DNA of 64,000 nucleotides from Solanum dulcamara (lineage: Eukaryota; Streptophyta; Magnoliopsida; Solanales; Solanaceae). Position 1 is the stretch's first letter. Every line of letters starts with the position of its first letter. The translations under genes were made by a program, and so were the position numbers. The stretch spans positions 52,000,286-52,064,285 of the forward strand of contig NC_077245.1 in NCBI RefSeq assembly GCF_947179165.1. Reading direction: 5' to 3'. Positions 1-13,228 of this stretch are shown piece by piece. The notes beneath the pieces were generated by a model. That model was not told the origin of the DNA and searched no databases. It saw nothing but the letters and a program-made list of their open reading frames with translations.

Positions 1-990
1 ACCCTAAGCTCTGAAATTCTAGTAGCTCTATGACTTCTACTCATACCTATAATTAGGTACAAGTTCACTTGATAACGACGTAGCACGGCTAAAAGATCTT
101 TTCTGAAAGAAGGACCTATTTCCCCTTCCTTGCTTCTGCTCATTCTCTTGCCCAGCTGATTTGACTTTCTTACTCAAGTGCTCTTTCCTATATTTCTTCT
201 TATCCTCCTCAACCTGTTGAGAATACACCATAATCCTGGATATATCCATGTCATAAATTAATAATGAGGCCTTAAACTCCTTCTTCACATGTTTGCCCAA
301 GCCAGAGACAAAATTTCTTATCTTAGATCTCATATCTAGGATCATTTTTGGAGCATATCTAGATAGTTGAATGAACTTAAGACCATACTTATTCACTATC
401 ATTCCCTCTTGTTTCACGTTGATAAAATCTTCCACCTCGGCTTCCCTTAATTCTATGGGAAGGAAATGATCAAGAAAAGCACCATCAAACTCATCTTAAA
501 CAGCAGGCTTAACATTCTCACCTCTACCTTCATCCCACTAGTTGTACTAAACATTTGCCACATGCTTGAGCTGATAAGAAACCAACTCAACTCCCTCAAT
601 TTTAGTAGCATGCATCGCTTTCAGAATTTTCCAAATCTCGTCGATGAAGTTCTAGGTGTCCTCCTCAACCTTAGAACTTGTAAAGACTAGTGGGTTCATC
701 CTCAAGAAATCTCAAATCCTCACCGAATTTGATGGATCCTTAAAGATAAAGATGGGAGCTGGTAAACTTTGGTTACCACTTTGGGCTGCTACCAACTGAG
801 TAAGCATAAAAATTGCTCCTCTAAATTCTGCCTCCAAAGTAAGAATCGACTGAGTAGTAGGCATTTGGGGTTCCTCCATAGATCATGCAGGTATACCCAT
901 AGTTCTCACCCCTGACTATGAAGGTATGTCTTTCTATAGGATCTCAATATTGGCGGCATTCCTCTAGCTAGCAGTATGTTTAGGAGGAAT
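1..990 (-). pseudogene. Element A: Ty3/gypsy gag remnant, cut by the left window edge
   Basis: Decayed retrotransposon capsid (gag) gene read on the minus strand. The best open stretch is 37-435. It carries the conserved gag blocks LKFIQLSRYAP and GKHVKKE, then a basic Lys/Arg/Gln-rich tail before the zinc-knuckle region, which lies outside the window. The upstream part (about 435-990) is recognisable only across several frames. The equivalent of the element Y gag start codon (988-990) has changed from ATG to ATT, so translation could not start there. Identity rests on co-linearity with the better preserved gag at 52160-53356. Protease and pol would lie left of base 1. Confidence 0.8.
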
Positions 991-1206
991 TATTTGCAAA
1001 ACATGCAACGCAATAATTAGAAAGAAACATTTTATAGAGTTAAACTCTATCGCATGAACTTAGAATAGGAAGAAGTGGAATAGTCCTAATGTCTTATAGC
1101 CTCATGATTATAAATGTAGTGTACGACACACCCATAAGCAAGACTCTACTAGAAACAACTTCATATACACCCTAAACTCTTGAACTCTGTGCTCATATAC
1201 CGAGTT

Positions 1207-3270
1207 TTTTATGTCTCGAGAGGGTACCTTAAGTGCGGACGACACTCAAAGACCATTGCTGGCACTAAGTGAATAACTTAGTCTAATCACTCATTTAATC
1301 AAATCAACAAAAGACTTAATATAACTCAAAAGAGGCATTTACATGGGCTAACAACTAAATAACTTCAATAAGGAATAATTTTATAAGCTAATTTAATCTC
1401 ATAAATGATAGTCTCAAAATACTAAAGGTATAAAGTAGCTTAACCACATAACTCAATGCTTAAAAGTAGGATTTAAATTGACTCTGAAAGTACTATTTTC
1501 TCAACTCTAACTCTAACAATGAAGCCTCTATCAACTATTAAGAAGGTCCCGAGACAAGTCCATAGCTACCTCAAAAGAAACTACTCATAACTAATAACTG
1601 AAATAAATGTGATTCCTCCAGAAGCAAAGAGGGCTCATCACTATTAAGAAGGAAAAGATCTTCAATGAAATGCCTGTTGATGATCTCTAGCACCTATATT
1701 TGCATCATGAAATGATATAGACCAAATGGCGTCGGTACATAAAATGTAAAAGTATGTAAAATAGCTAAAGGAAAGACAATTCAACAACTCAACATCAAGT
1801 AACTCAACTCAAAAGACAACTCAAGGGACTTAGGTCAAAGGACTCAAGTCAAGGGACTTATCTCAAAAGTAACTCAACTCAAGGGACTTAGGTCAAAGTA
1901 ACTCAAATCAACTCAAGGGACTCATCTCAAAAGTAACTCAAATCAACTCAAACAAACTAATATGCAAGTTTATAGTAAACAATGATTTGAAAATAAACTT
2001 GATGATATGCAACTCAACCAAATCAAACCATTCATTTTAGGAAGTTTCTCTAACCGATAACTATCACTTATGAGCTAGTGATGATACAATACTTTGCACT
2101 ACTATTGCCGCAGCCATCCAATACCTTGACAGGATAAGGGACGATCAAGCTCATTGGATCCATAAATGATTAAAGTCCATTATTTTGAGACTTAAGAGGC
2201 ATGGACTATATCCTATGCTGGCAATGTAGTTTATGGGATTTAAGTTATTATTTACTCTTACCCAAATCGGTGCTCAATACTACTCCCAAAAGACTTGATA
2301 ATATCATATACTCAATCAATCATAATAATCAAATTAACTCATTTAGTCTCATTGAACTCTCATCAAACTCAACTCATCTCAATCATCAAACTTTTTTATT
2401 TAAAACATGTTTTCAACTCATTCACAATTCCTCAAGACTCTATCTCAAATCTATCATTTAACTCAATACTAAACATCATTTAAACTCAATACTCATGCTC
2501 TGTCAAACCTCAGTTAATTATACATAAACTCGATTTAAAAATCATAATTAACAACTCAGTTAAATAGGATTAGAACTCAAACTCAATTTCAATTCTGATG
2601 AAAGAAGTATATAGGGAACGTGGATGAACTCAGTTCGACATTAGAATTAGCCTTACATAGCTGAAAATCAAATAAACAATTAGGACATAAAGGAATCGCT
2701 TAAAAACCATTGAACCCTACCTCTTTTTCTTCTCTTCAATTTCTTCTCTCAAAAGTTATAAATGTGAATGAGAGGAAAATCCCTTGTGGGTAAGCTAAGT
2801 GACTAATTTTGGGTCCCTAAATGTACAGGGTTCAGTTGGAAAAAGGTAGGAAAAGATCAGAATGCCCTTCAATAAAATTGGGTCATGGACCCTTCACAGA
2901 AGGCCATCACTACCCGTGAAGCTCACCACGGGTCGTGATGGCTGAGTTGAGTTTGGGTCAGGAGGAGTCAGATTCACAAAGGACACCATGGTTCGTGATG
3001 GCCACTATAGACCATAGATCTCATCCTGGTCGTCTCTCAGACTAAGAAGTCTTGGGGGTCAGCTCAATAGAAGGGACTACAGTTAGTGGTGCTCACCATG
3101 AGTCATGGTCCCTCTCATTAAATTCTCCCCTTACTCTTGTCCTCAATACGACCCCCTTCCACAGATCTTGAAGAGGATAACGGTTCATGGTTGGTCTTGT
3201 GGTCCTTGGCTGATGAAATTTCTAGATCATTTAAGAGTCAGTTTAGGCTAGGAACTTCAGGGATATTACA
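1207..3270 (-). repeat. Element A 5' LTR (long terminal repeat)
   Basis: Long terminal repeat, about 2.06 kb, read on the minus strand. The right end (ggatattaca) matches the degraded TGT...ACA terminus of related LTRs. The left end (ttttatgtctcgag) aligns with the TGTCACGCCCCGAG terminus of the LTRs at 46202 and 53573. A degenerate tRNA-Met-type primer site sits just left of it (around 1190-1206). Positions 1785-1950 are a run of imperfect CTCAA-based short repeats. Positions 2895-3115 hold repeated palindrome-like words such as CACCACGGGTCGTGATGG. The LTR abuts the B LTR at 3270/3271, which suggests that A inserted into B. Confidence 0.7.
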
Positions 3271-5329
3271 CAAGACCCTTTTCCATGAGTCCTTATATAA
3301 GTTGTCTAATTATCTATGACTCGTAAGGCTAGCTCGTAGACCCAATGTGCACTAAGATTTCATGATATCATTCTATGACCCGTGTGAGAGTGTACGATTT
3401 ATAAGGGGGTCTATAGACCCAAACCCCAAGAAACCTTAACATGATTCCATGAGTGGATGGTATGACTCATAGGGTGGTGTATGATTCATAGAAAGGATCT
3501 ATAGACCCAGCCTCTACAATTCCAGTGAGTCCAAGATTTGAGCACCAAGTTCTATGAGGGGTGTTCTACTGCCTGTAGGAGTTTCTATAGTCCACATAAT
3601 GATCCGTATGCGATGTAAGAAATTTTTTATGAGGGATAAAATCATCTTTTCCCACCTTTTCCAAATAAAAACCCTTACATTTTAGGACTAATTTGAGTCC
3701 CTTATCAGTTCCCTACGTGGTTTTAGCCCTCATTAGCACTTAGAAACTTCAAATCAAATAGAAGAGGAGAAAATCTATGGTTCAAGCATAGTATTTGCAT
3801 TCTTTGATTTTCGCCAAGAACATTGTTCTTTTGTTATGTAAATCCAATCATATCATTGGACTGAGTTTATTCTTGTGCCCTACATCTCAACTCCATAATT
3901 AAAGAGTTTAAACTTGAGTTTCAATCCCCTTATATTGAGTTTTTAAGTCAGTTATGCAATCTTTCAATAAGTTCTCTATGTATTTGATTCCATTGTGATT
4001 ATTTCCACAATTTGAGTTCTTGAATTGTTGTTCATGATTATATTAACATGAATCCTAGTTGAGTTTTTATATTGCTTATTTTCATACATTGCTTTGAGTT
4101 AAAGAATGATATATTTCATTTCTTAATTGAGAAATGAGTTGAGCATAGACTTGAGTTTGAGAAGCCTTTCATTCACCGATTTTGAGTATGACCCTAATCA
4201 GATCTAATTGAGTTTGAGAAATTATGCATTTAACTATTTATCTTGAGATTAAGTTGAGAAACCAAAGCTATATTTTTAAGTGCATTCACTAAGTTGAGAG
4301 TATAAATATTTTAAGGAGAATGGATTGAGTTAAAGAAAAGTTGAGTTAAGCTGAGTAGAGTCCAATAAGACTAACTGAGTATTATTGTGAATATCTTACT
4401 TACTTGAGTATATGAGCGTTAATACATATTATTTTGGGAGTAGTATTGAGCACCGATTTGGATAAATAGATAACTCAAATTCCATAAACTACATAGCAAG
4501 CATAGAATAGGATTATATCATTGGTTAAGGTGACTCCTCACTTCAGTCCGTGATACAGACTTTATATATATATCCATGATATAAGTTTGAGTCCCTTATC
4601 ATGAGAAGGTATTGAACGACTCTGGCAATGAGAGCAGTTCGTTGTATCATCATAATAGTGATAGTGATAGTCTATGGTTAGAGAAACTCCCCAAAGAGTA
4701 AATGATATTTTCATTCTAAGTTGCATTCACTTATTTATAATCTGTAAAACATTTACTTATTTTCATAATTGCATGATTTATTTGAGTTGAATTATTCCAG
4801 GATTTATTCCATTGAGTATTCTTTGAGTATGTCTCCTTTCAGCTATTTTACATACCATACATTCTATGTACTGACATCTTTTGACGTTGCATCATTTTAT
4901 GATACAGATACATGTGTTATAGATGCTCAATAATCACATCGTTAAAGATCACTTATCATCAAGCTTTGGTGAGAACTCCTTTTATTTGGAGGAATTATTT
5001 TAGTCATTTACTTATTAGTCTTTCGAGGTAGCCATAGGTCTGTCCCAATACCTATGTAATGAGTTTTAGAGGCTTCATAGATAGAGATACAGTTAAGTTA
5101 ATTGAATCTTTCAGAGTCTATTTTTAAATTATGTTATTATACATTCAAAGATTTATTTTTGAGATGTATTAGTTTACTTTTAATGTATTTTAAATGCTCA
5201 CCCTTATAATGCTATTTCTATTGAATTGTGTCTTCCACTGAGTAGTTAGCCAGGCCAAGGATTTGCTTAAGAACCTGTAATGATTTTTGAGTACCGATCA
5301 CACTTAGGATATAGACTAGGGACATGATA
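3271..5329 (+). repeat. Element B 5' LTR, 5' end missing
   Basis: Plus-oriented gypsy LTR, co-linear with the B 3' LTR from about 23187 to its end at 25241. It ends in a mutated terminus (gacatgata for gcgtgaca). The first ~180 bp are absent here and are expected left of the window, on the far side of element A. It is rich in TTGAGT and CTCAA pentamers and contains the TGAGCACCGAT block shared by this LTR family. Confidence 0.75.
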
Positions 5330-5333
5330 AACT

Positions 5334-5350
5334 TGGTTTCCGAGCACAAA
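5334..5350 (+). other. Primer-binding site of element B (tRNA-Met type, degenerate)
   Basis: TGGTTTCCGAGC directly follows the LTR end and resembles the plant initiator-Met primer site TGGTATCAGAGC. This fixes the element as plus-strand and marks the preceding LTR as the 5' copy. Confidence 0.6.
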
Positions 5351-5609
5351 GTTCAAGAATCCTAGGATATCTATGAATCTGTATCTAGTAAACTCTTAGT
5401 TATCAGTGTGAAGCACGCCACATCAATAATAGGGAGGCTACAGGACCTTAGGAAGTTGTCTCACTTCTTTCATATTCTAGTTCATGTAATATAGTTTAAC
5501 TCTATCAAATCTCCTTCTAACTCATGTGTTTACACATTTTAAGATCATGCCTTAAAAATACACTTTCATTTAGAGGAATGTCAACAACAACGACATCCTA
5601 CCGACTACT

Positions 5610-6069
5610 ATGCCTCAATTATCTAAAATGTAAACAAGGAATAGAGCCTGAGCAACTAAGACTGAGAATGAAAATAGAAATCACGAGGTTTCACTGACAC
5701 CTACTGCTCAGCCTGCCATTACTTTTGAGGGAGAGTTTAGGGGAGCTATCACTATGATCACCCAATTGATAGTTGCTCAGTCAGCTTATCACACAGTACC
5801 CTAATTCCTAACTCTTGTTCTCAAGAGCCATCTGCTGTTACAAAGATTATAGACTTCTTAATGATGAATCCACCAGTCTTCACAAGGACTTAGAACTTCG
5901 TTGATGAAATTTGGAAAATTCTGAAAGCTATGCATGCGATTGAGATTATGGGAGCTGAGCTTGTTTCCTATCAACTCAAATATCTGGCCAATATTTGGTA
6001 AACCTAGTAGGAGGAGAGTCGTAGTGAGGATGTGAAGCCTCATTCCTAGACCACTTCTTATCCCAAGAG
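5610..6069 (+). pseudogene. Element B gag, first part, interrupted by element C
   Basis: Start of the B capsid gene. The ATG at 5610 is in the same context as the other gags. The sequence is recognisable across frames as the gag N-terminal half (EFRGAI..TQL, then the DEMWKI / LVSYQL region, then LDHF.. at about 6045), with several stops and frameshifts. At 6070-6074 the reading is cut by the left end of element C. It resumes at 18845, where the next conserved gag block (LREAKVEKFVNLK) begins. No intact protein can be made. Confidence 0.75.
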
Positions 6070-6074
6070 CCGAG

Positions 6075-8220
6075 TTTCACACCCATAGTCTATACTCTAA
6101 GCGTGGCTGGTACTCAAAAACCATTATTGGTTCCCAAGTGAACCCTTGTCCTAGGTAACTAACTAAGCGGAAGACTTAACTCATAAATAATGTAACTCAA
6201 ATGGACCTACAAAGAAGGTAATTTATACTTCTCAAAATAAGTCTCAATATCTTATTAAATAGATAAAAGATGTTTTAAAACATATACTTTGAAATAATTG
6301 AAAGAACTCAAACTCTGTCTGTGACTAGTCTATGAGGCCTCTAAAACTGACTATGAAATAGGCACCAAGATAGGCCCATGACTAACTCAAAATACTAATA
6401 ATGTGAGGAATAGAAACAAAGACTCAAGAGGGCCTCTAAAAGCAAAGAGGTCTCACCAAAAGATGGATGTAAAACTGATATTCAATGGTGCGCCTATTGA
6501 GGATCTCTATCATCTGTGTCTGCATCATAAAATAATGTAGCACCAAATGGTATCAGTACATGGAATGTACGGTATGTTAAATAGTTGAAAGGCAACTTAC
6601 TCAAAGATACTCAACCCAACTCGACTCAACTCAAAGAACTTAACTCTGAAAATATCTCAACTCAATAAAGCATGCAATACATGAAGACAATGCTTTAAAA
6701 TATATGAATAAATAAATAAAACTCAATATATAAAAATATAATATTTTACTCTTGGGGAGTATCTCTAACCGAAAACAATGAGGAATCATTAGAATAAACT
6801 GTACGATCCTATCCTACAATGGCTACGTAGTATATGGGGTTCGAGTTGTTCTATATTCTTATCCAAATTGGTGCTCAATAATACTCTCAAAAATATATTT
6901 AGTATTATTATAGCTCAAGTGAGTGTATGTACTCAATTAACTCATTTAGTCTCATTGGACTTTGCTCAAAAACTAAACGCATCTCTTCTCTTTAAAATAG
7001 ATTTTATCTCAACCCAATGAATGTATTCAAAAGTATAATTTGACTTCTTAACTCAATCTCAAAATAGATGTTTAAATGTATTAATACTTAACTCATTTAG
7101 GCTCAATAATGCTCATGCTCAAAATAATAATTAAGAGACTTCTCAAAACTCAACTCATGCTCAAACTCTTTCTCAAATAAAAGATGAAAATATATCATGC
7201 TTTAAACTCAAAAAAAATGCATAAATTTGATAAATGCAAAAACTCAACTAGGGTTCATGTGAATACAAACATGAACAATTATCTCAAGAACTCAACTCAT
7301 GAAATTCATAGAAGTATAGTTATTTATAAAAGAATTCAATACGAGATTACATAGATAACTCAAGAACTTAATACATTGGGATGAAAACTCAAACTCAAAA
7401 CTAGACTGAATGAAGATGTAGGCACGAGAAAGAACTCAGTCCAACGTTGTGATTAGCCTTACATACCCGGAACGACAATTATCTAAGCAAAACTCGAAGA
7501 TCTTGCTTGGAACTCTTGAACCCTAGCTCTTCCCCTTCTCTCCAATTTTTGCTCTCAAAAGATTCTAAGTTTTAATGAAAGAAAAAAATCATTGGGTATA
7601 AGGGACAATTTAATTCTGCAATGTCTTGGTTTTAATTCGGAAAAGGGGGGGAAAGTCAAAAATATTCCTACTTACAACTAGTTTCAGTCCGCTACGAGCA
7701 CTTCCTATGGACCATAGGAACTCCACGAACTATAGGGCCCCTCTCATATAAACTAGGGTCTATTTATTGGACTTTTTGGAATTTTCTAGGTAGATCTACA
7801 ACCAATTTACATCAGTCGTAGACCATAGGCCGACTCGTAGAAGTCCACTCATAGAATCTCCTGAAGGACTTGGAACTAACAAACTACGAATAATCCTATA
7901 ATCTGTAGGAACTCCTATGGGTCATAAGACCCAGTTGTGGAACTCATTGAATATTCCAATAGCTACTGAAATGTATAATAGGGGTTACAGTTGACCCTAA
8001 GGGTCGTAAATCTTTTGACACTCATTAGAAGGGTTTGTAGAAAGAGTCCTCAGTAACTCGAATTTGGCTAAGTATAGGTGGACCCTAGGAGTCACACTTA
8101 CGTCTAGTAGAAACTTCTACAAACCATAGATAGACTCTTTGTCCAATGAAATAATAGCTCCTCTCAACCTTCTTAGGATTCTCAAAATTTATCTAAGTTA
8201 AAATTGTACGGGATGTTAGA
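6075..8220 (-). repeat. Element C 3' LTR
   Basis: LTR of about 2.15 kb, uninterrupted. Its left end (tttcacaccc) and right end (gggatgttaga) are mutated forms of the family termini TGTCAC.. and ..TGTTACA. Positions 7690-8110 contain many copies of a CTACGACTCGTAG-like word. The interior is rich in ACTCAA and TGAGTT pentamers. It is co-linear with 13229-14170 and 18355-18844, which are the two surviving ends of the 5' copy. Confidence 0.8.
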
Positions 8221-8379
8221 ATAACTTCCCCTTGTGATCATTCGTCCTTGAATGATGACCAATCTAAGAATTTTCTCAAGGCAAAAATATGATGCAATAA
8301 CTCCAATACTCAAACTCAAGAATAACTTCAAAACTCAAGAAGGTACAAACTCTGAGACAAGAATATGAATATTACCTTC

Positions 8380-8960
8380 AACATCAACACTAGAGGAATG
8401 AATAGGTGCGGGTACTTGGATTTCATATCCTCCTCGGCTTTCCATGTATTCTCCTTAACAAATAAATTTCTACCAAGACATTGACTGAAGCAAACTCTTT
8501 GGTCCTCAATTTACGAACCCAACAATCAAGAATTTAGATAAGAATCTCCTCGTAGGACAAGCTATCTTTCACACCAATGTTTAATGTAAGGAGAATGAAT
8601 GAAGGATCTACCAAGCACTTCTTAAGCATGGAAATATGGAACATAGGATGAACTAAATCTGATGGTAGCTCAAACTCATAAGCGACATTGCCAACTCTTT
8701 TAATAATCTAGTAAGGACCAATGTAACGGGGACTCAACTTATCTTTTTTTCCAAACCTCCTAACTCCTTTCATATAAAAAAACCTTCAAATACACCCAAT
8801 CATTTACCTCAAACTCCAAGTCTCTTCTCCAAGCATCAGCGTAGGAATTTTGATGACTTTGCACAGTCTTCAACCTCTCTCGGATGATTTTCACTTTCTC
8901 CATAACTTGATGAAAAAGGTATGTCCTTATCAACTCTACCACACCAACTTCAAATCAACC
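8380..8960 (-). pseudogene. Element C integrase C-terminus and chromodomain remnant
   Basis: The segment 8760-8942 translates on the minus strand to the end of integrase, including the conserved block LEFEVNDWVYLKV that follows the catalytic core in chromoviruses. From about 8390 to 8620 the frame-shifted sequence still reads as a chromodomain (SYEEI, LRTKE, ASV.VL). This places C among chromodomain-bearing Ty3/gypsy elements. Stops and frameshifts are frequent. Confidence 0.7.
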
Positions 8961-9780
8961 AATAGGAAGTATACATCTCCTCCCATAAAGAACTTCATAG
9001 GGATTCATTTGAATAATAAAATTAAAACTGATAATATAAGAAAGCTCAGTAAATGGTAAGTGGTAATCCCAATTACCTTTGAAATAAAAAAGTCTCTCAA
9101 CATTTCCTCAAGAGTCTAAATTCTAAGCTCTACTTAATCATCTGTCTAAGAATGGAAAGTGGTACTAAGGTTCACATTTGAACCCAAACCTCTCTGAAAT
9201 GACTTCCAAAATTGAGGAGTGAATTGATCATCTCTATCAGAGATGATAGACAAGGGAACTCCATGAAGTTGGACTATCTCTCAAATATATAATCTGGTAT
9301 AATCCTCTACTGAATCCATAGTCTTAACAGGCAAGAAGTTGGCTGATTTGGTCATCATATACACTCACCCAAATCAAATTATGTTGTCTATGAGATCGCA
9401 GTAAACCTGTAATGAAATCTATATTAATCATCTCCCCCTTCCCCTTCGGCAACTCCACATTTTGAGCTATACCACAAGACCTTTGATGATCAACCTTGAC
9501 TTATTAGCAATTTAGGCACTTGGAAACAAATTCTTCTATATCTCTTTTCATACCATTCCACCAATAGACTTCTCTCAAGTCGTGGTATATTTTAGTAAAA
9601 CCTAGATGAATGGAATATCTGAAGCTATGGTCCTTTGCCATTCTCTATCTCAAAGACCATCAACATTCAAAGCACACAATCTGCCTTGGTACTTGAACAC
9701 TCTATATTCTCCTTTGGCAAAAGCCATCACCTTTTATTTATGAACCTCTTCTTTTAATTAAAGTAAAACAGGGTCTTGGT
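8960..9780 (-). pseudogene. Element C integrase core and zinc-binding remnant
   Basis: The minus strand is co-linear with the integrase of element Y (49257-50039). Recognisable pieces include the cysteine-bearing zinc-finger region near 9490-9560, the region preceding the catalytic Asp near 9240, and the LYGR block near 8975. The sequence is broken by numerous stops with no long open frame. Confidence 0.65.
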
Positions 9781-9792
9781 CTTGCTTTTCCT

Positions 9793-10400
9793 TTACTTCC
9801 ACCAACTAGTAAGACTCAGACTCATTCTGAATGAGAACACCTCCCTCATCAGAGTCCACAAGACAAACTCCCAAATGTGCAAGTCTATGCACTTCCTTAG
9901 CCAACTCTTTCTTTTCTTCCTCAACTTAAGTAGTACTTCCCATGGATAACCTGCTACGAGCATCAATAACAACATTAGCTTTACTTGGGTGATAGAGAAT
10001 ACTCATGTCATAATCCTTGACCAACTCTAGCCATTTTCTTTTCCTCGAGTTTAACACTTTCTGACAAACACATATTGTAAGGTCTTGTGGTCTAAGAACA
10101 CATCTTCATGAATGCCATAAATATAATAATGCCAAATCTTAAGAGCAAATACTACCACTGCCAACTCTTGATCATGAGTAAGATAATTCCTACTATGAAT
10201 CTTAAGATATCCGAAAACATAAGAAATGAATTTATCTCTCTGTGTCAAAAAGAACCCATCCTAACTCTGGATGCATCACAATAAATGACGAATCCATTTG
10301 TTTCTTTGGACAGGGGCAAATCTGGAGAAGTAGACAATCTTATTTTCAATTCTTGAAAACTTTTCTCATAAGCATCAAACCATTGGAACTTAATCTTTTT
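9793..10400 (-). pseudogene. Element C RNase H remnant
   Basis: Two open pieces (9793-9975 and 10051-10248, minus) match the RNase H domain of the family. The second carries the block YLTHDQELAVVVFALKIWHY and the DVFLDHKTLQYVF region with its conserved Asp. The first covers the downstream linker (EVH.LAHLGV-like). It is disabled by stops between the pieces. Confidence 0.7.
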
Positions 10401-11340
10401 CTGAGTTAAATTAGTCAATGGAGATGATATGATGAAAATCCCTCAAAAATCTTCTATATTAACCAGCCAAATCTAAGAAACTTCATATGTTTGTCGGAGA
10501 AGTGGGTTTAGGCTAGTTCTCTATTGCCTCAATTTTTTACGAATCCACTCGAATTTTATCACCAAAAATAATATTACCTAAGAATGCCACAGATGTAAGA
10601 CAGAACTCGCACATCAAAAATTTAGCATACAACTATCGGTCCTTAAGAGTTTTTAGAATAATTATGAGATTGTTGGTATGCTTCTCCTTGTTTCAAGAGT
10701 ATTTCAAAATGTCATCGATAAACACGATAAAAATATGTCTAGATACTATTTGAACACTTTATTTATGAGGTCTATCAATATTGCAGGAGTATTAGTTAAA
10801 CCAAAGAACATAACTAGGAACTATTAGGGACTATATCTGGTTCTAAAGTTTGTTTTTGGAATGTCACTTTCTCTCACTTTCAACTGAAGATAGCTTGATC
10901 TGAGGTCTATCTTAGAGAAACAAGTAACGCCCTGAAGTTGGTCAAACAGGTCATTGATTCTTGAAAGAGCATAGTTAATATATTATTTATGGTGACCTTG
11001 TTCAAGTGATGATAGTCAATACACATTCTAAGGGAAGCATCTTTCTTTTACACAAATACGATAGGAATGCCCCAAGGTAAGACACTCGACCTAATGAATC
11101 TCTTATCTAAAATATCTCTCAACTTCTCTTTCAACTTTTTTAACTCGGCTGGAGCCATTTTATATGTCGGAATAAAAATAGGTTGAGTATCAGAAAGACC
11201 ATCTATTCCAACATCTATCTCCCTATTGGGAAGGACTCCAGGTAAATCCTTAGGAAATACTTTAGGAAAATCACTCACAACTAGAAGTGACTGAAGGGGT
11301 GGTGTCTCCACATTATCATATCTAACTCAAACAATGTGGT
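10400..11340 (-). pseudogene. Element C reverse transcriptase remnant
   Basis: The open piece 11048-11311 gives the RT N-terminal region (FPKDLPGVLPNREID, then IPTYKMAPAELK, KRFIRSS and LPWGIP). Further left the minus strand still shows the remains of the catalytic FIDDI region near 10720 and the thumb and connection towards 10400. Several stops and small indels interrupt it. The catalytic-site sequence is present but not in one continuous frame. Confidence 0.7.
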
Positions 11341-11430
11341 ATATACACCTCTTAAAGACTAACATTTTGTCCTTAAGGTATGATATGAATCGACCCTTAG
11401 TCAAAGCTAGACTACCCTTTCACTCAATAA

Positions 11431-11830
11431 CTAGATCATTAGGAAATTAAACTTGACAACTCGAGTTCTACAATAAACTAAGGCATAATAAGCATAAAGC
11501 CACTCCATGCCAAGAATGACATCAAAATCAAACATGCCTAATTCAACTAAGTTTGCTGAAGTCTCTTTATGATAAATGGAAACTGTACAATTTTGATAGA
11601 CTCTCTTAGTTAGAATAGACATACCAACGGGAGTAGATACACTCAAAGGCTATAACATTCATTTGGGAAGGATCCTAAACCTAACAGCTACATAAGGAGT
11701 CACAAAAAAGTAGTTACTAGATCAAGTAATACATAAACATCATGAGAAAAGACACGAAGCATACCAATGAAAATATTTGGTGAATTCTCTTTGTCTTTGA
11801 GACTAACCATAATATAGAAATGGTTTGGAC
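11431..11830 (-). pseudogene. Element C retroviral-type aspartic protease remnant
   Basis: The open piece 11431-11646 matches the C-terminal half of the element protease (TPVGMSI, RVYQNCTVSI, ANLVELGMFDFDVILGMEWL). The upstream active-site region (about 11710-11760) reads LLDL where the relatives here read MDPG, so the catalytic loop is altered. Confidence 0.7.
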
Positions 11831-13026
11831 CTCCACCTGCTCTTGAATTAGAAACTCTCTGATTACCTCTACCTGGTGGTGCTACTAAAAAAGATTGGGC
11901 TTTGTTTCCTCCATTACCTTACTTATCTAAAGGTCACTCTCTCATAAAGTGACCCATCTGGACATATTTGTAGCAATCATTAGTGCCATCATGACACACT
12001 CCCAAATGCAATCTACAACACTTACCACAAGATGACTTGCATAAAGAACTCTAGACCATGCTCCCTTGGGACTAAGATCCTTGAGTTCTAAAATTTTAGT
12101 TGCCTTGAGATCTCTGGTCATTCTGGTTATTCACTGTAGGTGCACTAGCTGATGATGGTGCTTAACCAGAAGACCTCCTTTGAAAGAAAGAATGGTTGCC
12201 TACCTATGGATTTGGCCTTCTTAATTTGGTGCTTCTCCCTATTCTTCCTCTTTTTCTCCTCAACTTGCTGAGCATACACCATAAGTATAGAGCTATCCAT
12301 ATTTGATACCAACAAGGTTTCTTAACACTCCTTCTTTACATGCCTGCTCAGACCAGAAACAAACTTCCTCATCTTTGCTTTTAGATCTAGAACCATTTTT
12401 GGAGCATACCTGGATAAGCATGAGGCTGTACTCTTAACTGTCAACCCTTTTTACTTTATATTAAAAAACTTCTCAACTTTTTCTTCCCTCACCTCTTGTG
12501 GAAAGAAGTGGTCTATGAATGTATTTTTAAACTCATCTAGAATATAGGCTCAGCATCCTCACCTCGACTTTTCTCCCACTGGTTGTACCAAATATTAGCA
12601 ACATCTTTCCGCTGATAGGAAATAAGTTAACTCTCTCTATCTCAGTAGCATGCATTTCCTTCATGGTCTTCCACATATCATCAATAAGGTTCTAAGGATC
12701 CTCCTCAACTCTGCATCTAGTGATGACTGGTAGGTTCATTCTCAGAAGATTAGAGTTGTAGTAGTAGATGGCTTTTGAGAACTAGAGCTAGGAACTGGTA
12801 TGCCAACGACTGGACTGTGCAGCCATCAACTGAGTGAGCATAGAAATTGCTACTCTAATCTCTGCCTCAGATATCATAGCAAGCTGAGCAATTTTTGGAA
12901 CCTCTTAAATCCCATTCTCCCTCTTAGGCTTATCTATTTGGGCTTGGTTCTGGGTCTATATTTCATATGGTGTGGAATCTCATTCTTAGCAAAGCTCTTC
13001 TGGCTTAAAGTGAGCATAAAAGACAT
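11830..13026 (-). pseudogene. Element C gag remnant
   Basis: Capsid gene on the minus strand, probable start ATG at 13024-13026, co-linear with the other gags. A zinc-knuckle region lies near 11940-12000 (CYKY for the usual CYKC, so one zinc-binding Cys is lost). The capsid core is around 12300-12700. There are frameshifts and stops throughout. Confidence 0.7.
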
Positions 13027-13209
13027 GATCTGAAAATATGGAACACAAGAATTAGAAGGAGATTACATAGAGTTAAACTCTATCACACAAATTGGAGTAT
13101 GAAAAAAGAGAAACAATTCCTAAAGTCCTGTAGCCTCCCTATTATAAATATGGTGCAATTCACACCGATAAGAAGGACTCTACTAGACTCAGCTTCGTAA
13201 ACATCCTAG

Positions 13210-13226
13210 GACTCTTAAATACCAAG
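13210..13226 (-). other. Primer-binding site of element C (degenerate)
   Basis: On the minus strand, TTGGTATTTAAGAG lies just inside the 5' LTR. It resembles the initiator-Met primer site and confirms the minus orientation. Confidence 0.5.
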
Positions 13227-13228
13227 TT

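Noticed and set aside
1785..1950. A novel minisatellite
   Set aside because: The CTCAA-type repeats are a compositional feature of the whole LTR family (A, B and C), not a discrete array.
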